Counted from the first letter of the stretch, positions 55,157 through 64,000 are shown. The stretch: DNA of 64,000 nt from Bacteroidales bacterium (GCA_016290835.1 JAEEVG010000001.1:1-64000); one strand, 5' to 3'. Program-made: numbers and translations. Notes: generated by a model from the letters alone, not told the origin.

Positions 55157-56152
55157 TCAGCTGTTGATGGCGAGGAACCGCTTGAAGGAGGCGAGGGCCC
55201 GGCCGCTGTCGAGGGACTCCCGGCAGATGGCGATGGATTCCTCCACGGAGAGGTTGCGGTCGATGACGGAGATGCCGCAGGCGGCGTTGGCGAGCACGAC
55301 GTTCCGCTGCTCCTCCGTGGCGGTGCCGGAGAGCACGGCGTCGAAGATGCGGCTGGCGTCCTGCGGTGTCTCCCCGCCGTAAATGTCTTTCGGCTCGACG
55401 TAGTTGAGGCCGAGGTCCTTGGGCGTGAAGACTTTCTCGAAATGCGGGGTGACGAGTTTGAAACCGGAGGTCAGGGAGATCTCGTCGTAGCCGTCATAAC
55501 TGGTCACCACGCCGTAGTTGTCCCCGATCCGCTGGTGGGCCCGGACGTAGAGCCGTTGCTGGGCCTGCGTGGCGGTGCCGTGCAGGGAGTTGCGGGGCTG
55601 GCAGGGGTTCACCAGGGGGCCGAGGAGGTTGAAGCAGGTGGGTACCCCCAGGGCACGGCGCACCGGCCCCACGAACTTCATCCCGTAGGCGAAGAGCGGC
55701 GCGTGGAAATAACAGATGCCCGCCTCGTCGAGGGAGCGGCGGAGCACGTCCGGATCGGCGCTGAACTTGGCGCCGTGGGCCTCCAGGACCGTGCTGGCGC
55801 CGCTGACGGAGGTGCTGGCCCCGTTGCCGTGCTTGGAGACCTTGTAGCCGGCGCCGGCGATCACGAAGGCCGCACAGGTGGAGATGTTGAAGGTGTTCTT
55901 GCCGTCGCCCCCCGTGCCCACGATATCCAGGGTATTGTAGCCGTCCAGGTCGATGTGGAGGCCCGTTTCGATCAGGCCGTCGCGCAGGCCGAGAAGTTCG
56001 TCCACGGTCACCCCGCGGCTCTGGATGGCCATCAGCAGGGCTGCGATCTGGCAGTCGTTGTAGGCCTGCCGGGTGATGCCCAGCAGGATGTCGTGCGCTT
56101 GCTCCCGGGAGAGGGGCTCTCCCTCGATGAGCTGGATGAGATACTGTTTCAT
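55157..56152 (-). CDS. trpD: Anthranilate phosphoribosyltransferase
   Basis: The 331-residue enzyme transfers phosphoribose to anthranilate. Residue 79 onward shows the PRPP-binding sequence DIVGTGGDGKNTFNIST, then KHGNGASTSVSGASTVLEA and GPLVNPCQPRNSLHG. The open frame extends to 56302 but the ATG at 56152 gives the standard N terminus MKQYLIQLIEGEPLS and avoids overlap with trpG. Confidence 0.95.
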   Translation of the reverse strand: MKQYLIQLIEGEPLSREQAHDILLGITRQAYNDCQIAALLMAIQSRGVTVDELLGLRDGLIETGLHIDLDGYNTLDIVGTGGDGKNTFNISTCAAFVIAGAGYKVSKHGNGASTSVSGASTVLEAHGAKFSADPDVLRRSLDEAGICYFHAPLFAYGMKFVGPVRRALGVPTCFNLLGPLVNPCQPRNSLHGTATQAQQRLYVRAHQRIGDNYGVVTSYDGYDEISLTSGFKLVTPHFEKVFTPKDLGLNYVEPKDIYGGETPQDASRIFDAVLSGTATEEQRNVVLANAACGISVIDRNLSVEESIAICRESLDSGRALASFKRFLAINS

Positions 56153-56163
56153 ATTGTTGATTT

Positions 56164-56727
56164 TTAATGATTTAACCAGTTGGAAAGGATGCGTGCCCCG
56201 TCCGGGGTGAGGATGCTCTCGGGGTGGAATTGCAGCCCGCGCAGGTCCAGGCCGCGCACCCGCAGGGCCATCACCTGCCCTTCCGGGCTGACGGCCGTGC
56301 ATTCGAGTGCCGGGGGCAGGGTGGCGGCATCGACCACCCAGGAATGGTAGCGGCCGACGGGGATTTCCCGCGCCAGGCCGTCGAAGAGATAATCCTCCGC
56401 GGTCAGGCGGCAGGGCGTCTGTACGCCGTGGAACACGCGGGCGAGGTTGATGAGCGTGCCGCCGAAGGCCTCTCCGATGGCCTGTTCGCCCAGACAGATG
56501 CCCAGGATGGGCTTCTTTGCGGCAAAGCGGCGGATGACTTCCGGCATCAGGCCCGCCTCGGAGGGGATGCCGGGGCCCGGGGAGAGCAGGATTTTGTCGA
56601 AGGGTTCGAGTTCTTCGAGGCGGAAGCGGTCGTTCCGGAACACCCGGACCTTCGCGCCCAGCTCTTTGACCAGGTGCACCAGGTTGTAGGTGAAGGAGTC
56701 GTAGTTGTCGATGATGGCGATCTGCAT
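56164..56727 (-). CDS. trpG: Anthranilate synthase component II (glutamine amidotransferase)
   Basis: The 187-residue class I amidotransferase supplies ammonia to TrpE. It has IIDNYDSFTYNLVHLVKELG at the N terminus, LLSPGPGIPSEAG, the nucleophile in ILGICLGEQAIGEAFGG and the His-Glu pair in LQFHPESILT. The nucleophile-elbow is GICLGEQ rather than GVCLGHQ. Confidence 0.95.
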   Translation of the reverse strand: MQIAIIDNYDSFTYNLVHLVKELGAKVRVFRNDRFRLEELEPFDKILLSPGPGIPSEAGLMPEVIRRFAAKKPILGICLGEQAIGEAFGGTLINLARVFHGVQTPCRLTAEDYLFDGLAREIPVGRYHSWVVDAATLPPALECTAVSPEGQVMALRVRGLDLRGLQFHPESILTPDGARILSNWLNH

Positions 56728-56733
56728 GGCGGT

Positions 56734-58125
56734 CTAGAGTCGGGAGGCGAGTTCGATGGCTTTTCGCAACGCGCCCAGTTTGTTGTTGACTTCCTGGAGT
56801 TCGTAGTCGGGCCGGCTGTCCGCGACGATGCCGCCGCCGGCCTGGAACCAGAGTTCTCCGCTGCGGCTGACGAAGGAGCGGATGGTGATGGCCTGGTTGA
56901 GCGAGCCGTCGAAACCGATGCTGCCCACGCAGCCGCCGTAGGCTCCGCGGCTGTGGGGTTCCAGCTCCGAGATGATCTGCATGGCGCGGACCTTGGGGGC
57001 GCCGGAGAGGGTGCCGGCGGGGAAGGTGTCGATGAAGGCCTTGACCGGATCGACGCCTTCGTCCAGCATCCCGCCCACCCGGCTGACCAGGTGGATGACG
57101 TGGGAGTAGTATTGCAGTTCTTTGTAGAATTCGACTTCTACGCCGTGGCAGTTGCGGGAGAGGTCGTTGCGCGCCAGGTCCACCAGCATCACGTGCTCGG
57201 CGTTTTCCTTGGGGTCGTTGCGCAGGAATTCCGCTCCGCGCCGGTCCGCCGCTTCGTCACCGCTGCGCCGGGTCGTGCCCGCGATGGGATCGATCCAGGC
57301 GCGCCCGTCCTCGATGCGGCAGTGGGTCTCGGGCGAGGAGCCGAAGATGCGGTAGCCGCCGAAGTCCATGTAGAACAGGTAGGGAGAGGGGTTGATGCTG
57401 CGCAGGGCCCGGTAGAGCTGGAAATCGTCCCCCTCGAAGCGCTGGATGAAGCGGCGCGACAGCACCACCTGGAAAACGTCTCCCCGCAGGCAGTGGGCGA
57501 TGCCGCGGCGGATGTTCTCCCGGTGCTGCTCGTCGGTGAGCGGGGAGCGGACCTCGCCCACGGGGCGGAAATCATACAGGCCCGTGGCGGCGCTGCCGAG
57601 CAGGCGCACGACGCGCGCACCCTGCGGCTCGCCCCCTTCGGGAACGAGTTCGTGCAGGGTCAGCCGGTTGCGGAAGTGGTCGAATTCGAGGGTGTAGCGG
57701 AAGAGGATGTAGAGCAGGTCGGGGGCGTCGTGCTCCACGTGGGTCTCGTCCCGCACGGGGATGTTCTCGAAATAGCGGACGGCGTTGAAGGTGGTGAAGC
57801 CCCACAGGGACACCCCCTTGTCGTCCAGCGAGAAACGGTTCATGAAGTCCCGGATGAGCCGTTCGGCGGGGTAGCCTTCGGAGATGGCCGCCTCGTGGCG
57901 GGAGCCGTCCGGCAGGAGCTGGAATCCGCGGCCGTGGGCGATGCCCACCTCGGCGAGGGGATCCAGGGCGATGAAGGAGCGGGCGTCGCGCCCGGTATGG
58001 TAGTCGCTGCTCTCCATCAGGATGGAGCGCGTGGATGCGTCCCGCAGGCGCAGGTAAGCTGAGACCGGGGTGTGCAGGTCACCGGGCAGGGGCCGGCTGA
58101 CGAGGGTGTAGCGGAGGGCGTTCAT
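56734..58125 (-). CDS. trpE: Anthranilate synthase component I
   Basis: The 463-residue chorismate-using enzyme has the conserved core DVFQVVLSRRF, NPSPYLFYMDFG, IAGTTRRSGDEA, HVMLVDLARNDLSRNC and FPAGTLSGAPKVRAMQII. A feedback-site-like motif LMESSDYHTG is near residue 37. The ATG at 58125 overlaps the trpB stop (ATGA); the upstream extension of the frame is noncoding. Confidence 0.95.
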   Translation of the reverse strand: MNALRYTLVSRPLPGDLHTPVSAYLRLRDASTRSILMESSDYHTGRDARSFIALDPLAEVGIAHGRGFQLLPDGSRHEAAISEGYPAERLIRDFMNRFSLDDKGVSLWGFTTFNAVRYFENIPVRDETHVEHDAPDLLYILFRYTLEFDHFRNRLTLHELVPEGGEPQGARVVRLLGSAATGLYDFRPVGEVRSPLTDEQHRENIRRGIAHCLRGDVFQVVLSRRFIQRFEGDDFQLYRALRSINPSPYLFYMDFGGYRIFGSSPETHCRIEDGRAWIDPIAGTTRRSGDEAADRRGAEFLRNDPKENAEHVMLVDLARNDLSRNCHGVEVEFYKELQYYSHVIHLVSRVGGMLDEGVDPVKAFIDTFPAGTLSGAPKVRAMQIISELEPHSRGAYGGCVGSIGFDGSLNQAITIRSFVSRSGELWFQAGGGIVADSRPDYELQEVNNKLGALRKAIELASRL

Positions 58126-59309
58126 CGTTGCGGGGCGTATTTCAGGTAAGTCTCGATATCCTTGTCCCCCCGGCCGGAGACGGTCAGCACGACGATGTCT
58201 TCCGGACGGAAATGCATTTTGGGCAGGGCCCCGAGGGCGTGGGCGCTCTCGAGGGCCGGGATGATGCCTTCGAGGCGGGTGAGTTCGTAGGCGGCGGCCA
58301 GGGCCTCGTCGTCGTTCACCGGGATCACCCGGGCGCGGCCTTGCTTGGAGAGGTTGGCGTGCATCGGGCCGATGCCCGGATAGTCCAGGCCGGCGCTGAT
58401 GGAATAGGGCTCCTCGATCTGCCCGTCCGGGCTCTGGATCACGTAACTCTTCGCGCCGTGCAGGATGCCCACCTGCCCGAGGGCGATGGTGGCGGCGGTC
58501 TTGCCGCTGTCCACGCCCAGGCCGCCCGCTTCCGCGAGCACGATGCGCACGCGCAGGTCGTCGATATAATGGTAGATGGTGCCTGCGGCGTTGGATCCGC
58601 CGCCGATGCAGGCCATCAGGTAGTCCGGCCAGTCGCGGCCCGTCTGGGCGAGCAGTTGTTCCCGGATCTCCAGGCTGATGACCGACTGCAGCCGGGCGAC
58701 CAGGTCGGGGTAGGGGTGCGGACCGACGGTGGAGCCGATGATGTAGAAGGTGTCGGCGGGGTGGCAGCACCAGTCGCGGATGGCCTCGTTGGTGGCGTCC
58801 TTGAGCGTCTTGTTGCCGGAGCGGACGGGGACGACGGTGGCGCCGAGCATCTTCATCTTTTCGACGTTGATGTGCTGGCGCCGGACGTCGGTCTCGCCCA
58901 TATAGACCACGCATTCCATATCCATCAGGGCGCAGACCGTGGCCGTGGCCACGCCGTGCTGGCCGGCGCCCGTCTCGGCGATGATGCGCCGCTTGCCGAG
59001 GCGCCGGGCCAGGAGGATCTGGCCGATGGTGTTGTTGATCTTGTGGGCGCCGGTGTGGTTGAGGTCTTCGCGCTTGAGGTAGATCCGGGTGCCGTAACGC
59101 TCCGACAGGCGCCGCGCCAGGTAGAGCGGGCTCGGGCGGCCGACATAGTCGCGCAGCAGGGCGTCATACTCCTTCCGGAAATCCTCGCTCTCGAGGATGG
59201 GGAGGTAGGCCTTCTGCAGGTCTTCGACGCAACGGTGCAGGATTTCGGGGATGTAGGCACCGCCGAATTCACCATAATAACCTTCTTGATCCACTAAAAA
59301 ACTTTTCAT
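58122..59309 (-). CDS. trpB: Tryptophan synthase beta chain
   Basis: This 395-residue PLP enzyme is of the TrpB1 type. The lysine that binds PLP lies in HTGAHKINNTIGQILLARRLG near residue 90, and the phosphate-binding loop is CIGGGSNAAGTIYHY. It is the first structural gene of the operon. The frame is open to 59357 but ATG 59309 gives the normal start MKSFLVDQEGYYGEFGG. A leader with an attenuator precedes it. Confidence 0.96.
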   Translation of the reverse strand: MKSFLVDQEGYYGEFGGAYIPEILHRCVEDLQKAYLPILESEDFRKEYDALLRDYVGRPSPLYLARRLSERYGTRIYLKREDLNHTGAHKINNTIGQILLARRLGKRRIIAETGAGQHGVATATVCALMDMECVVYMGETDVRRQHINVEKMKMLGATVVPVRSGNKTLKDATNEAIRDWCCHPADTFYIIGSTVGPHPYPDLVARLQSVISLEIREQLLAQTGRDWPDYLMACIGGGSNAAGTIYHYIDDLRVRIVLAEAGGLGVDSGKTAATIALGQVGILHGAKSYVIQSPDGQIEEPYSISAGLDYPGIGPMHANLSKQGRARVIPVNDDEALAAAYELTRLEGIIPALESAHALGALPKMHFRPEDIVVLTVSGRGDKDIETYLKYAPQR

Positions 59310-59339
59310 ATGCTTGATGGGATTGTTGTATAAAACCTG

Positions 59340-59374
59340 GAAAGGGCCCCGTCGCATCGCGGCAGGGCCCTTTC
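59340..59374 (-). terminator. Attenuator terminator of the trp operon
   Basis: GAAAGGGCCC (59340-59349) pairs with GGGCCCTTTC (59365-59374) around a 15-base loop. It lies between the leader peptide and trpB. The following T run is short (TTTT). Confidence 0.7.
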
Positions 59375-59409
59375 ATATACCTTATACTGTCAGATACACA
59401 TACGGAGCG

Positions 59410-59478
59410 TCAACCTCTTACGACTCGGGGAAGTTGTAACAGGCGCCACCACCAATATGCGTTCGTGCGGTACATCAT
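59410..59478 (-). CDS. trpL: trp leader peptide with three consecutive Trp codons
   Basis: A 22-codon frame starts ATGATG at 59478 and encodes MMYRTNAYWWWRLLQ and then LPRVVRG before TGA. Three adjacent TGG codons at positions 9-11 are the signature of ribosome-mediated transcription attenuation. The Bacteroid-trp RNA motif known from this phylum is of this kind. The promoter (59487-59516) would start transcription within a few bases of the ATG, making the leader nearly leaderless. The terminator hairpin follows at 59340-59374. Confidence 0.85.
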   Translation of the reverse strand: MMYRTNAYWWWRLLQLPRVVRG

Positions 59479-59486
59479 ATCTCTTG

Positions 59487-59516
59487 CAAATGTAGGAAAC
59501 GGAATTGAAAAACCAA
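59487..59516 (-). promoter_or_regulatory. Promoter of the trp operon
   Basis: TACATTTG at 59487-59494 and TTG at 59514-59516 are separated by 19 bases on the minus strand, an ideal Bacteroidota promoter. Confidence 0.8.
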
Positions 59517-59566
59517 GGGATTCAAGCGATTTTTTTGTATCTTTCGACTCCGAAAATCGGTTAGTT

Positions 59567-62389
59567 ATGAACAGACTCACAATTGTACTTACATCCGTAG
59601 CACTTGTTTTCTGTGCTGCGAGTTCTTCCCTCTGGGCCCAGAAGAAACCCCTCGACCACAGTGTTTACGATGGTTGGCAGTCCGTGTCGGCCGTCCAGCT
59701 GACGCCCGACGGGCGCCTGGTCAGCTACCTGGTGTCGCCCCAGGAGGGCGACGCGACCCTGTATTTCAAGAATCTGGAGAGCGGCGCTTCCCTCGCCGTG
59801 CCGCGCGGCGGCGGCCTGAGGATGTCCAAAGACGCCACCTACGGCTTCTTCACCGTCAAGGCCCCGTTCCAGGAGACCCGCCAGGCCAAGATCGACAAGA
59901 AGAAACCCGACGAGCAACCCAAGGACAGCCTCGCGCGCATCGACCTGCGCACCCTGAAGTGGGAGATGATCGGCACCACGGGCACGACCGCCCTGGGCCA
60001 CGAGGCCGCCCCGTATCTGTTCGCCGCCCAGGAAGTCAAGGGCAAGAAAGGCAAGAACCTGCTGGTATTCAATACCGCCACGGGCGTGACCGACACCCTC
60101 AAGAACGTCTCTTCCTTCACGGCCGACCGCAGCGGCAACCGCCTCGCGGTCATCACCGCCAAGGACGCCAAGGATTCCCTGTCGCGCGACGCCGTGATTC
60201 TCTATGATTTCCCGAAGGGGAGCGCGGACACCCTCTCCGCCGGCCGCAAGACCTACGCCAACACCGCCTTCAGCAACGCGGGCGACAAGCTGGTCTTCAC
60301 GGTCACGGATGATGAGGAGAAGACCGACGGCACCCCGCGCCACGCCATTTACCTGGCGCAGGAGAACGTGGTCAGGAAGGCCGGCCGCCGCACCCCGGCC
60401 GTGACCGAATGGCGGACCTGCGAACTGCTGCCCGCCGACTGCGCCGACCTGCCGGAGGGCTGGGTCGTGGGCGCCTCCTCCCGCCCGTCCTTCTCCAACA
60501 ACGCCGGCCGCGTGGTGGTGAACATCATGGAATACATGCCCGCCAAGGACACCACCGTCGTGGATTTCGAGGCCGCCCAGCTGGACATCTGGGTCTGGGA
60601 CAAGCACACCGTCCCGCCGATGGACAAGGTCGGCCGCGGCCGCGCCGCCACCCGGACTGCCGTGGTCAACCTCGACCAGCCCGGTTCGCTCGTGGTCCTG
60701 TCCCGCAACAGCTCCGACCGAATCAGCTTCTTCAACGGAGCGGATGCGGACATCGCCCTCTCGACCGACACCGACGCCTATGTCATCGACAACATGTGGG
60801 CTTCGGAGAGCCGCGCGGACGTCTCGCTGGTGAACCTGCGCGACGGCAGCCGCCGGACCCTGCGCGAGGGCGGCTCCGGCTATATGACCCCGTCTCCCTA
60901 CGGCAAATACCTGAGCTGGTTCAATCCCCAGGACGGCAACTGGTACTGCTGGAACCTCGCCACGGACGAACTGGTCAACCTGACCGGCTCCACCGGGGTG
61001 AACTTCTGGGACGAGGAGGATGACCACCCGACCACGGGCTACACCTCCATCAGCTCGCCTTCGTGGGTGGGCGAGGACCAGGCCCTGCTGCTCGCGGACC
61101 ACTACGATGTCTGGAAGTTCTCGCCTGACGGCAAGAAGGCCGAGTGCCTGACCCGGGGCGCGGGCCGCCGCGACAAGATCCGCTATCGTCCGCTCAACCT
61201 CGACCGCAAGACCAATCCCTTCCTCTACCAGGTCATCAACAATTACCCCGTCAAGGGCCCGGTCCGCCTGACTTCTTTCGACGAGAAGACCAAGCGCCAC
61301 GGCTACGCGACGGTGGACATCGCCAAGGGCGGGGAACCGCAGGGCTTCCTCGTGGAGAAGTCCATCACCAGCCTCACCAAGGCGGAGAACGCCGATGTGA
61401 TCGCCTACCTCAAGGGCGACTTCCGCAACCCGATGGATCTTTATGTGGCGAAGGCCGACTGGTCCGGCGAGCGCAAGCTCACCGCCATCAACCCGCAGCA
61501 GGCGGACTACCGCTGGGGCGATGTGCAGCTGGTCCACTGGCAGGCCTACGACGGCACGCCGCTGGACGGCCTGCTCTTCACCCCGGACGACCTGGACCGC
61601 TCGAAGAAGTATCCGATGATGATCTACTTCTATGAGAAGAACGCCGAGACGCTCTTCGACTACCGCGCCCCGGCGCCGAGCCGTTCGACCGTCAACATCC
61701 CCTTCTACGTGAGCCGCGGCTACGTGGTCTTCATCCCGGACATCGTCTACAAGGACGGCCACCCGGGCGAGAGCGCCTACAACTGCATCTGCGCGGGCGC
61801 GGAGGCGATGTGCCGCCAGTTCTCCTACATCGACAAGGACAAGATGGCCATCCAGGGCCAGAGCTGGGGCGGCTACCAGACCGCCTACCTCGTCACGCGG
61901 ACGAATATGTTCGCGGCGGCGGGCGCCGGCGCCCCGGTGGGCAATATGACGAGCGCCTACGGCGGCATCCGCTGGGAGTCCGGCAGCAGCCGCATCGGGC
62001 AGTATGAGCACGGGCAGAGCCGCATCGGCAAGACCCTCTGGGATGACGGCGGCCTGGATCTCTACATCGAGAACTCCCCGGTCTTCCACGCCCCCAATGT
62101 GACCACGCCGGTACTCATCATGCACAACGACAACGACGGCGCCGTGCCCTGGTACCAGGGTATCGAGTTCTTCATGAGCCTGCGGCGCCTGGGCAAGCCG
62201 GCCTGGCTGCTGGAATACAACAACGAAGCCCACAACCTCACGGAACGGCGCAACTGCAAGGACCTCTCCATCCGGCTCCAGCAGTTCTTCGACCACTACC
62301 TCCAGGGTGCTCCCGAGCCCGTCTGGATGCAGAGCGGAATTCCGTTCGCAAGAAAGGGCAATTACTTCGCGACGGAGTACGCGGAATAG
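59567..62389 (+). CDS. Exported S9 family serine peptidase (prolyl oligopeptidase/dipeptidyl peptidase-like)
   Basis: This 940-residue protein has a signal peptide (MNRLTIVLTSVALVFCAASSS), a beta-propeller-like part with repeated strand-turn segments (about 30-640) and an alpha/beta hydrolase domain. The nucleophile serine is in IQGQSWGGYQTAYLV near residue 768. The acid is in LIMHNDNDGAVPWYQG and the His in EYNNEAHNLTERRN. It would cleave peptides in the periplasm. The ATG at 59567 is chosen because the signal peptide begins there; the frame upstream (to 59465) has no such feature. Confidence 0.9.
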   Translation: MNRLTIVLTSVALVFCAASSSLWAQKKPLDHSVYDGWQSVSAVQLTPDGRLVSYLVSPQEGDATLYFKNLESGASLAVPRGGGLRMSKDATYGFFTVKAPFQETRQAKIDKKKPDEQPKDSLARIDLRTLKWEMIGTTGTTALGHEAAPYLFAAQEVKGKKGKNLLVFNTATGVTDTLKNVSSFTADRSGNRLAVITAKDAKDSLSRDAVILYDFPKGSADTLSAGRKTYANTAFSNAGDKLVFTVTDDEEKTDGTPRHAIYLAQENVVRKAGRRTPAVTEWRTCELLPADCADLPEGWVVGASSRPSFSNNAGRVVVNIMEYMPAKDTTVVDFEAAQLDIWVWDKHTVPPMDKVGRGRAATRTAVVNLDQPGSLVVLSRNSSDRISFFNGADADIALSTDTDAYVIDNMWASESRADVSLVNLRDGSRRTLREGGSGYMTPSPYGKYLSWFNPQDGNWYCWNLATDELVNLTGSTGVNFWDEEDDHPTTGYTSISSPSWVGEDQALLLADHYDVWKFSPDGKKAECLTRGAGRRDKIRYRPLNLDRKTNPFLYQVINNYPVKGPVRLTSFDEKTKRHGYATVDIAKGGEPQGFLVEKSITSLTKAENADVIAYLKGDFRNPMDLYVAKADWSGERKLTAINPQQADYRWGDVQLVHWQAYDGTPLDGLLFTPDDLDRSKKYPMMIYFYEKNAETLFDYRAPAPSRSTVNIPFYVSRGYVVFIPDIVYKDGHPGESAYNCICAGAEAMCRQFSYIDKDKMAIQGQSWGGYQTAYLVTRTNMFAAAGAGAPVGNMTSAYGGIRWESGSSRIGQYEHGQSRIGKTLWDDGGLDLYIENSPVFHAPNVTTPVLIMHNDNDGAVPWYQGIEFFMSLRRLGKPAWLLEYNNEAHNLTERRNCKDLSIRLQQFFDHYLQGAPEPVWMQSGIPFARKGNYFATEYAE

Positions 62390-62422
62390 CCCTCCCGGGC
62401 ATCGTATTCACGAAGGTGTCGA

Positions 62423-62484
62423 CACCGAACGCCAGCGCGGCTGCTGTCCGCGCCCCGCTGGCGTTCGGTGATTTCGTTTTTTTT
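62423..62484 (+). terminator. Intrinsic terminator after the S9 peptidase gene
   Basis: CACCGAACGCCAGCG (62423-62437) pairs perfectly with CGCTGGCGTTCGGTG (62456-62470), followed by a run of eight T at 62477-62484. Confidence 0.9.
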
Positions 62485-62487
62485 CCC

Positions 62488-62495
62488 TATCTTTG
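62488..62495 (+). promoter_or_regulatory. -7 promoter element of the FISUMP-domain gene
   Basis: TATCTTTG matches TAnnTTTG directly after the terminator, giving a leader of about 30 bases. Confidence 0.6.
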
Positions 62496-62530
62496 GGAGA
62501 CACGAAAGCTGAATAACCGCTATATAGCCT

Positions 62531-63232
62531 ATGAACACCCACCTGCGTACCCTGTTATTCCTGGCCCTGGCGCTCCTGGTCCCTTCCCGGGCGTCCGCCC
62601 AGATGGAAGCCGTCGATCTGGGCTTGTCCGTCAAATGGGCCTCCTGCAACCTGGGCGCCTCCAAACCCAAGGATGCCGGGCATTTCTATGCCTGGGGCGA
62701 GACCAAGCCGAAAACCGTCTTCTCCGAGAAAAACTACGGCCTGTACAAGGAAGGTCCGCAGCGGAGCACCGGCAATCTCGCCGCCCTCGAATACCTGCTG
62801 ACAAAATATTGCTCGGACAAGAAAACGAGCGATGCGCCCGGCGTCTATGGCAACGTGGACGGCAAGTCCGTCCTGGAGGCGGTGGACGACCCCGCCCGTA
62901 AGGAACGGGGCGGAAACTGGCGCATACCCACCAGGGAGGAGATGAAAGAACTCCACGAGAAATGCGACTGGAAATGGACCGAGGTGAGCGGGGTTCCCGG
63001 CTACAAGGTCTCCAGCCGCCGGAACGGGAATAGCATCTTCCTCCCGGCCGCCGGTTACTACCGGGACCAGTACCACTACCGCGTCGGGCTGATGGGTTTC
63101 TATTGGGCGGCCAATCTCGCGGATGATTATCCCACGCGAGCACACTATCTGGGGTTCAGCGAGGAGAAGGTCTTGAGCAGCAGCTGGTGGCTCCGTTTTT
63201 ATGGTTTCAACATCCGTCCGGTCACGCCATAG
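62531..63232 (+). CDS. Exported FISUMP-domain protein
   Basis: The 233-residue protein has a signal peptide (FLALALLVPSRASAQ). The Fibrobacter succinogenes major paralogous-type domain follows: AVDLGLSVKWASCNLGAS, GHFYAWGETKPK, GNWRIPTREEMKEL and IFLPAAGYY with the closing IRPVTP. The domain is common in cell-surface proteins of Bacteroidales; its function is not known. The next gene starts after nine bases on the same strand. Confidence 0.88.
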   Translation: MNTHLRTLLFLALALLVPSRASAQMEAVDLGLSVKWASCNLGASKPKDAGHFYAWGETKPKTVFSEKNYGLYKEGPQRSTGNLAALEYLLTKYCSDKKTSDAPGVYGNVDGKSVLEAVDDPARKERGGNWRIPTREEMKELHEKCDWKWTEVSGVPGYKVSSRRNGNSIFLPAAGYYRDQYHYRVGLMGFYWAANLADDYPTRAHYLGFSEEKVLSSSWWLRFYGFNIRPVTP

Positions 63233-63241
63233 TATCCTGCC

Positions 63242-64000
63242 ATGAGAGCCTTTGCAAGCAAATTACTGGGAGCGGCGCTCGTGTGGGCGCTTCTTCCGAC
63301 CGTCCTCCCGGCCTGGGACGGCGGCTACTGGATCCTGGACCGGCTGGAGTACGACAGCCACCGGGGCTATTATTTCCACCGTTCCTACACAGACGGCAAC
63401 GTCGCCCATATGTATTCCCGCAACGTGCGCAGCGGCGGAACCATCTATGTGGGCGCGGATTCCGGCCTGCCCGACGGGGAGCGGCTCAAGGAGATCAGCT
63501 ACGGATTCACGGAAAACAGCGTGATGGTGGGCAGAAGCCACCGCTCGCGCCTCAGCTGGTCCACGCCTCCCGCCAAGGTCAAGAACGGCGAGGAGCGGAA
63601 GATCACGATGGACGTCTCCCTCGAGTTCCTGGACGAGGGCGACATCAAAGAAAACCTGTATTATTCAGTCAGCCTGTCACGGAATGATCCCCGCGGATTC
63701 GACAACTATCCACACCCCGACATGCGGGACGGCTTCTATGACGGAGATGGTTTCAGGGTTGACAAGAGCACCCCGTCGGTCAAGGGAAAGTCGATCTGGC
63801 CGAAGAGTACTCCGCTGCCGGCCAATCTCAGCCACCCCGGCCACATCGAGATGGAGATCGATATCACTAGCGGCAACAATCCGGCCATCCGATACTACTA
63901 CAAATATGTCCCGGACCTGAAGGAAGTCAGCAACATGGCTTCCGCCACCGCCGGGGAGGACGCGGGAGACGATGACGGGGGCGAGCGGGATTTCGAGATC
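63242..64000 (+). CDS. Exported protein of unknown function, 3' end outside the window
   Basis: The frame is open from the ATG at 63242 to the last base of the window (253 codons). It begins with a signal peptide (MRAFASKLLGAALVWALLP). The mature part is rich in Tyr, Asp and Gly with alternating strands (YWILDRLEYDSHRGYYFHRS and similar segments) and ends in an acidic stretch GEDAGDDDGGE that may be a linker. No domain is recognised. It probably forms an operon with the FISUMP-domain gene. Confidence 0.7.
   Translation, partial: MRAFASKLLGAALVWALLPTVLPAWDGGYWILDRLEYDSHRGYYFHRSYTDGNVAHMYSRNVRSGGTIYVGADSGLPDGERLKEISYGFTENSVMVGRSHRSRLSWSTPPAKVKNGEERKITMDVSLEFLDEGDIKENLYYSVSLSRNDPRGFDNYPHPDMRDGFYDGDGFRVDKSTPSVKGKSIWPKSTPLPANLSHPGHIEMEIDITSGNNPAIRYYYKYVPDLKEVSNMASATAGEDAGDDDGGERDFEI

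Overview
The window comes from a GC-rich member of the Bacteroidota, most likely an uncultivated Bacteroidales lineage. The evidence is the recurrent Bacteroidota-type promoter (-7 element TAnnTTTG, often with TTG about 19-20 nt upstream), the trpB-E-G-D-C-F-A gene order, a GH92 mannosidase with sulfatase and C69 dipeptidase, a FISUMP-domain protein, and the near absence of Shine-Dalgarno sequences outside one cluster. The species cannot be named from the sequence.

Layout. (1) 1-800: a dense array of ten tRNA genes (the first one partial), followed by a promoter, a strongly folded RNA candidate and a small winged-helix gene with dyads at its start. (2) 1.6-21.1 kb: a visibly AT-richer accessory island. 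On the minus strand a large protein of unknown function, a 2075-residue DUF1998-type helicase, a Cas4-like PD-(D/E)XK nuclease and a cytosine-5 methyltransferase form one tight operon that resembles Druantia type II. A McrB-like GTPase and a DUF2357/PD-(D/E)XK partner follow with their own promoter. On the plus strand are Vsr, two unrecognised proteins, a small PD-(D/E)XK protein and an SIS-domain protein. (3) 21.2-25.6 kb: a macro-domain-like gene with its own promoter, and an operon of an ECF sigma factor, a ClpX-like unfoldase and a second AAA+ ATPase. I do not recognise this as a described system. It ends near a tRNA-Ser(GCT) gene with its own promoter and terminator. (4) 26-33 kb: secreted alkaline phosphatase, GH92 enzyme, sulfatase and dipeptidase, all on the minus strand. 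(5) 33-36 kb: a small exported protein, pheS, and a queuosine pair (precursor transporter and queF) with a possible preQ1-type leader. (6) 36-48 kb: a complete [FeFe]-hydrogenase locus. It has the maturases hydE and hydG-hydF, a trimeric NADH-linked hydrogenase with an HndB-like protein, and a separately promoted sensory or regulatory group (two ATPase-fold proteins, two DRTGG proteins, a PHP protein and an H-cluster-domain protein). (7) 48-53 kb: aconitase, isocitrate dehydrogenase and citrate synthase in one overlapping operon that would convert oxaloacetate and acetyl-CoA to 2-oxoglutarate. (8) 53-59.5 kb: the complete trp operon behind a classical attenuator whose leader peptide has three consecutive Trp codons. 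(9) 59.5-64 kb: an exported S9 peptidase, a FISUMP protein and a truncated exported protein that runs off the window.

The parts most worth a second look are the joined Druantia-like and McrBC-like cassettes sharing one methyltransferase, the sigma/ClpX-like/AAA+ operon with the SIS and macro genes beside it, the tRNA array with aberrant members next to a structured RNA, and palindromic repeats inserted in frame into hydF and the GH92 gene.
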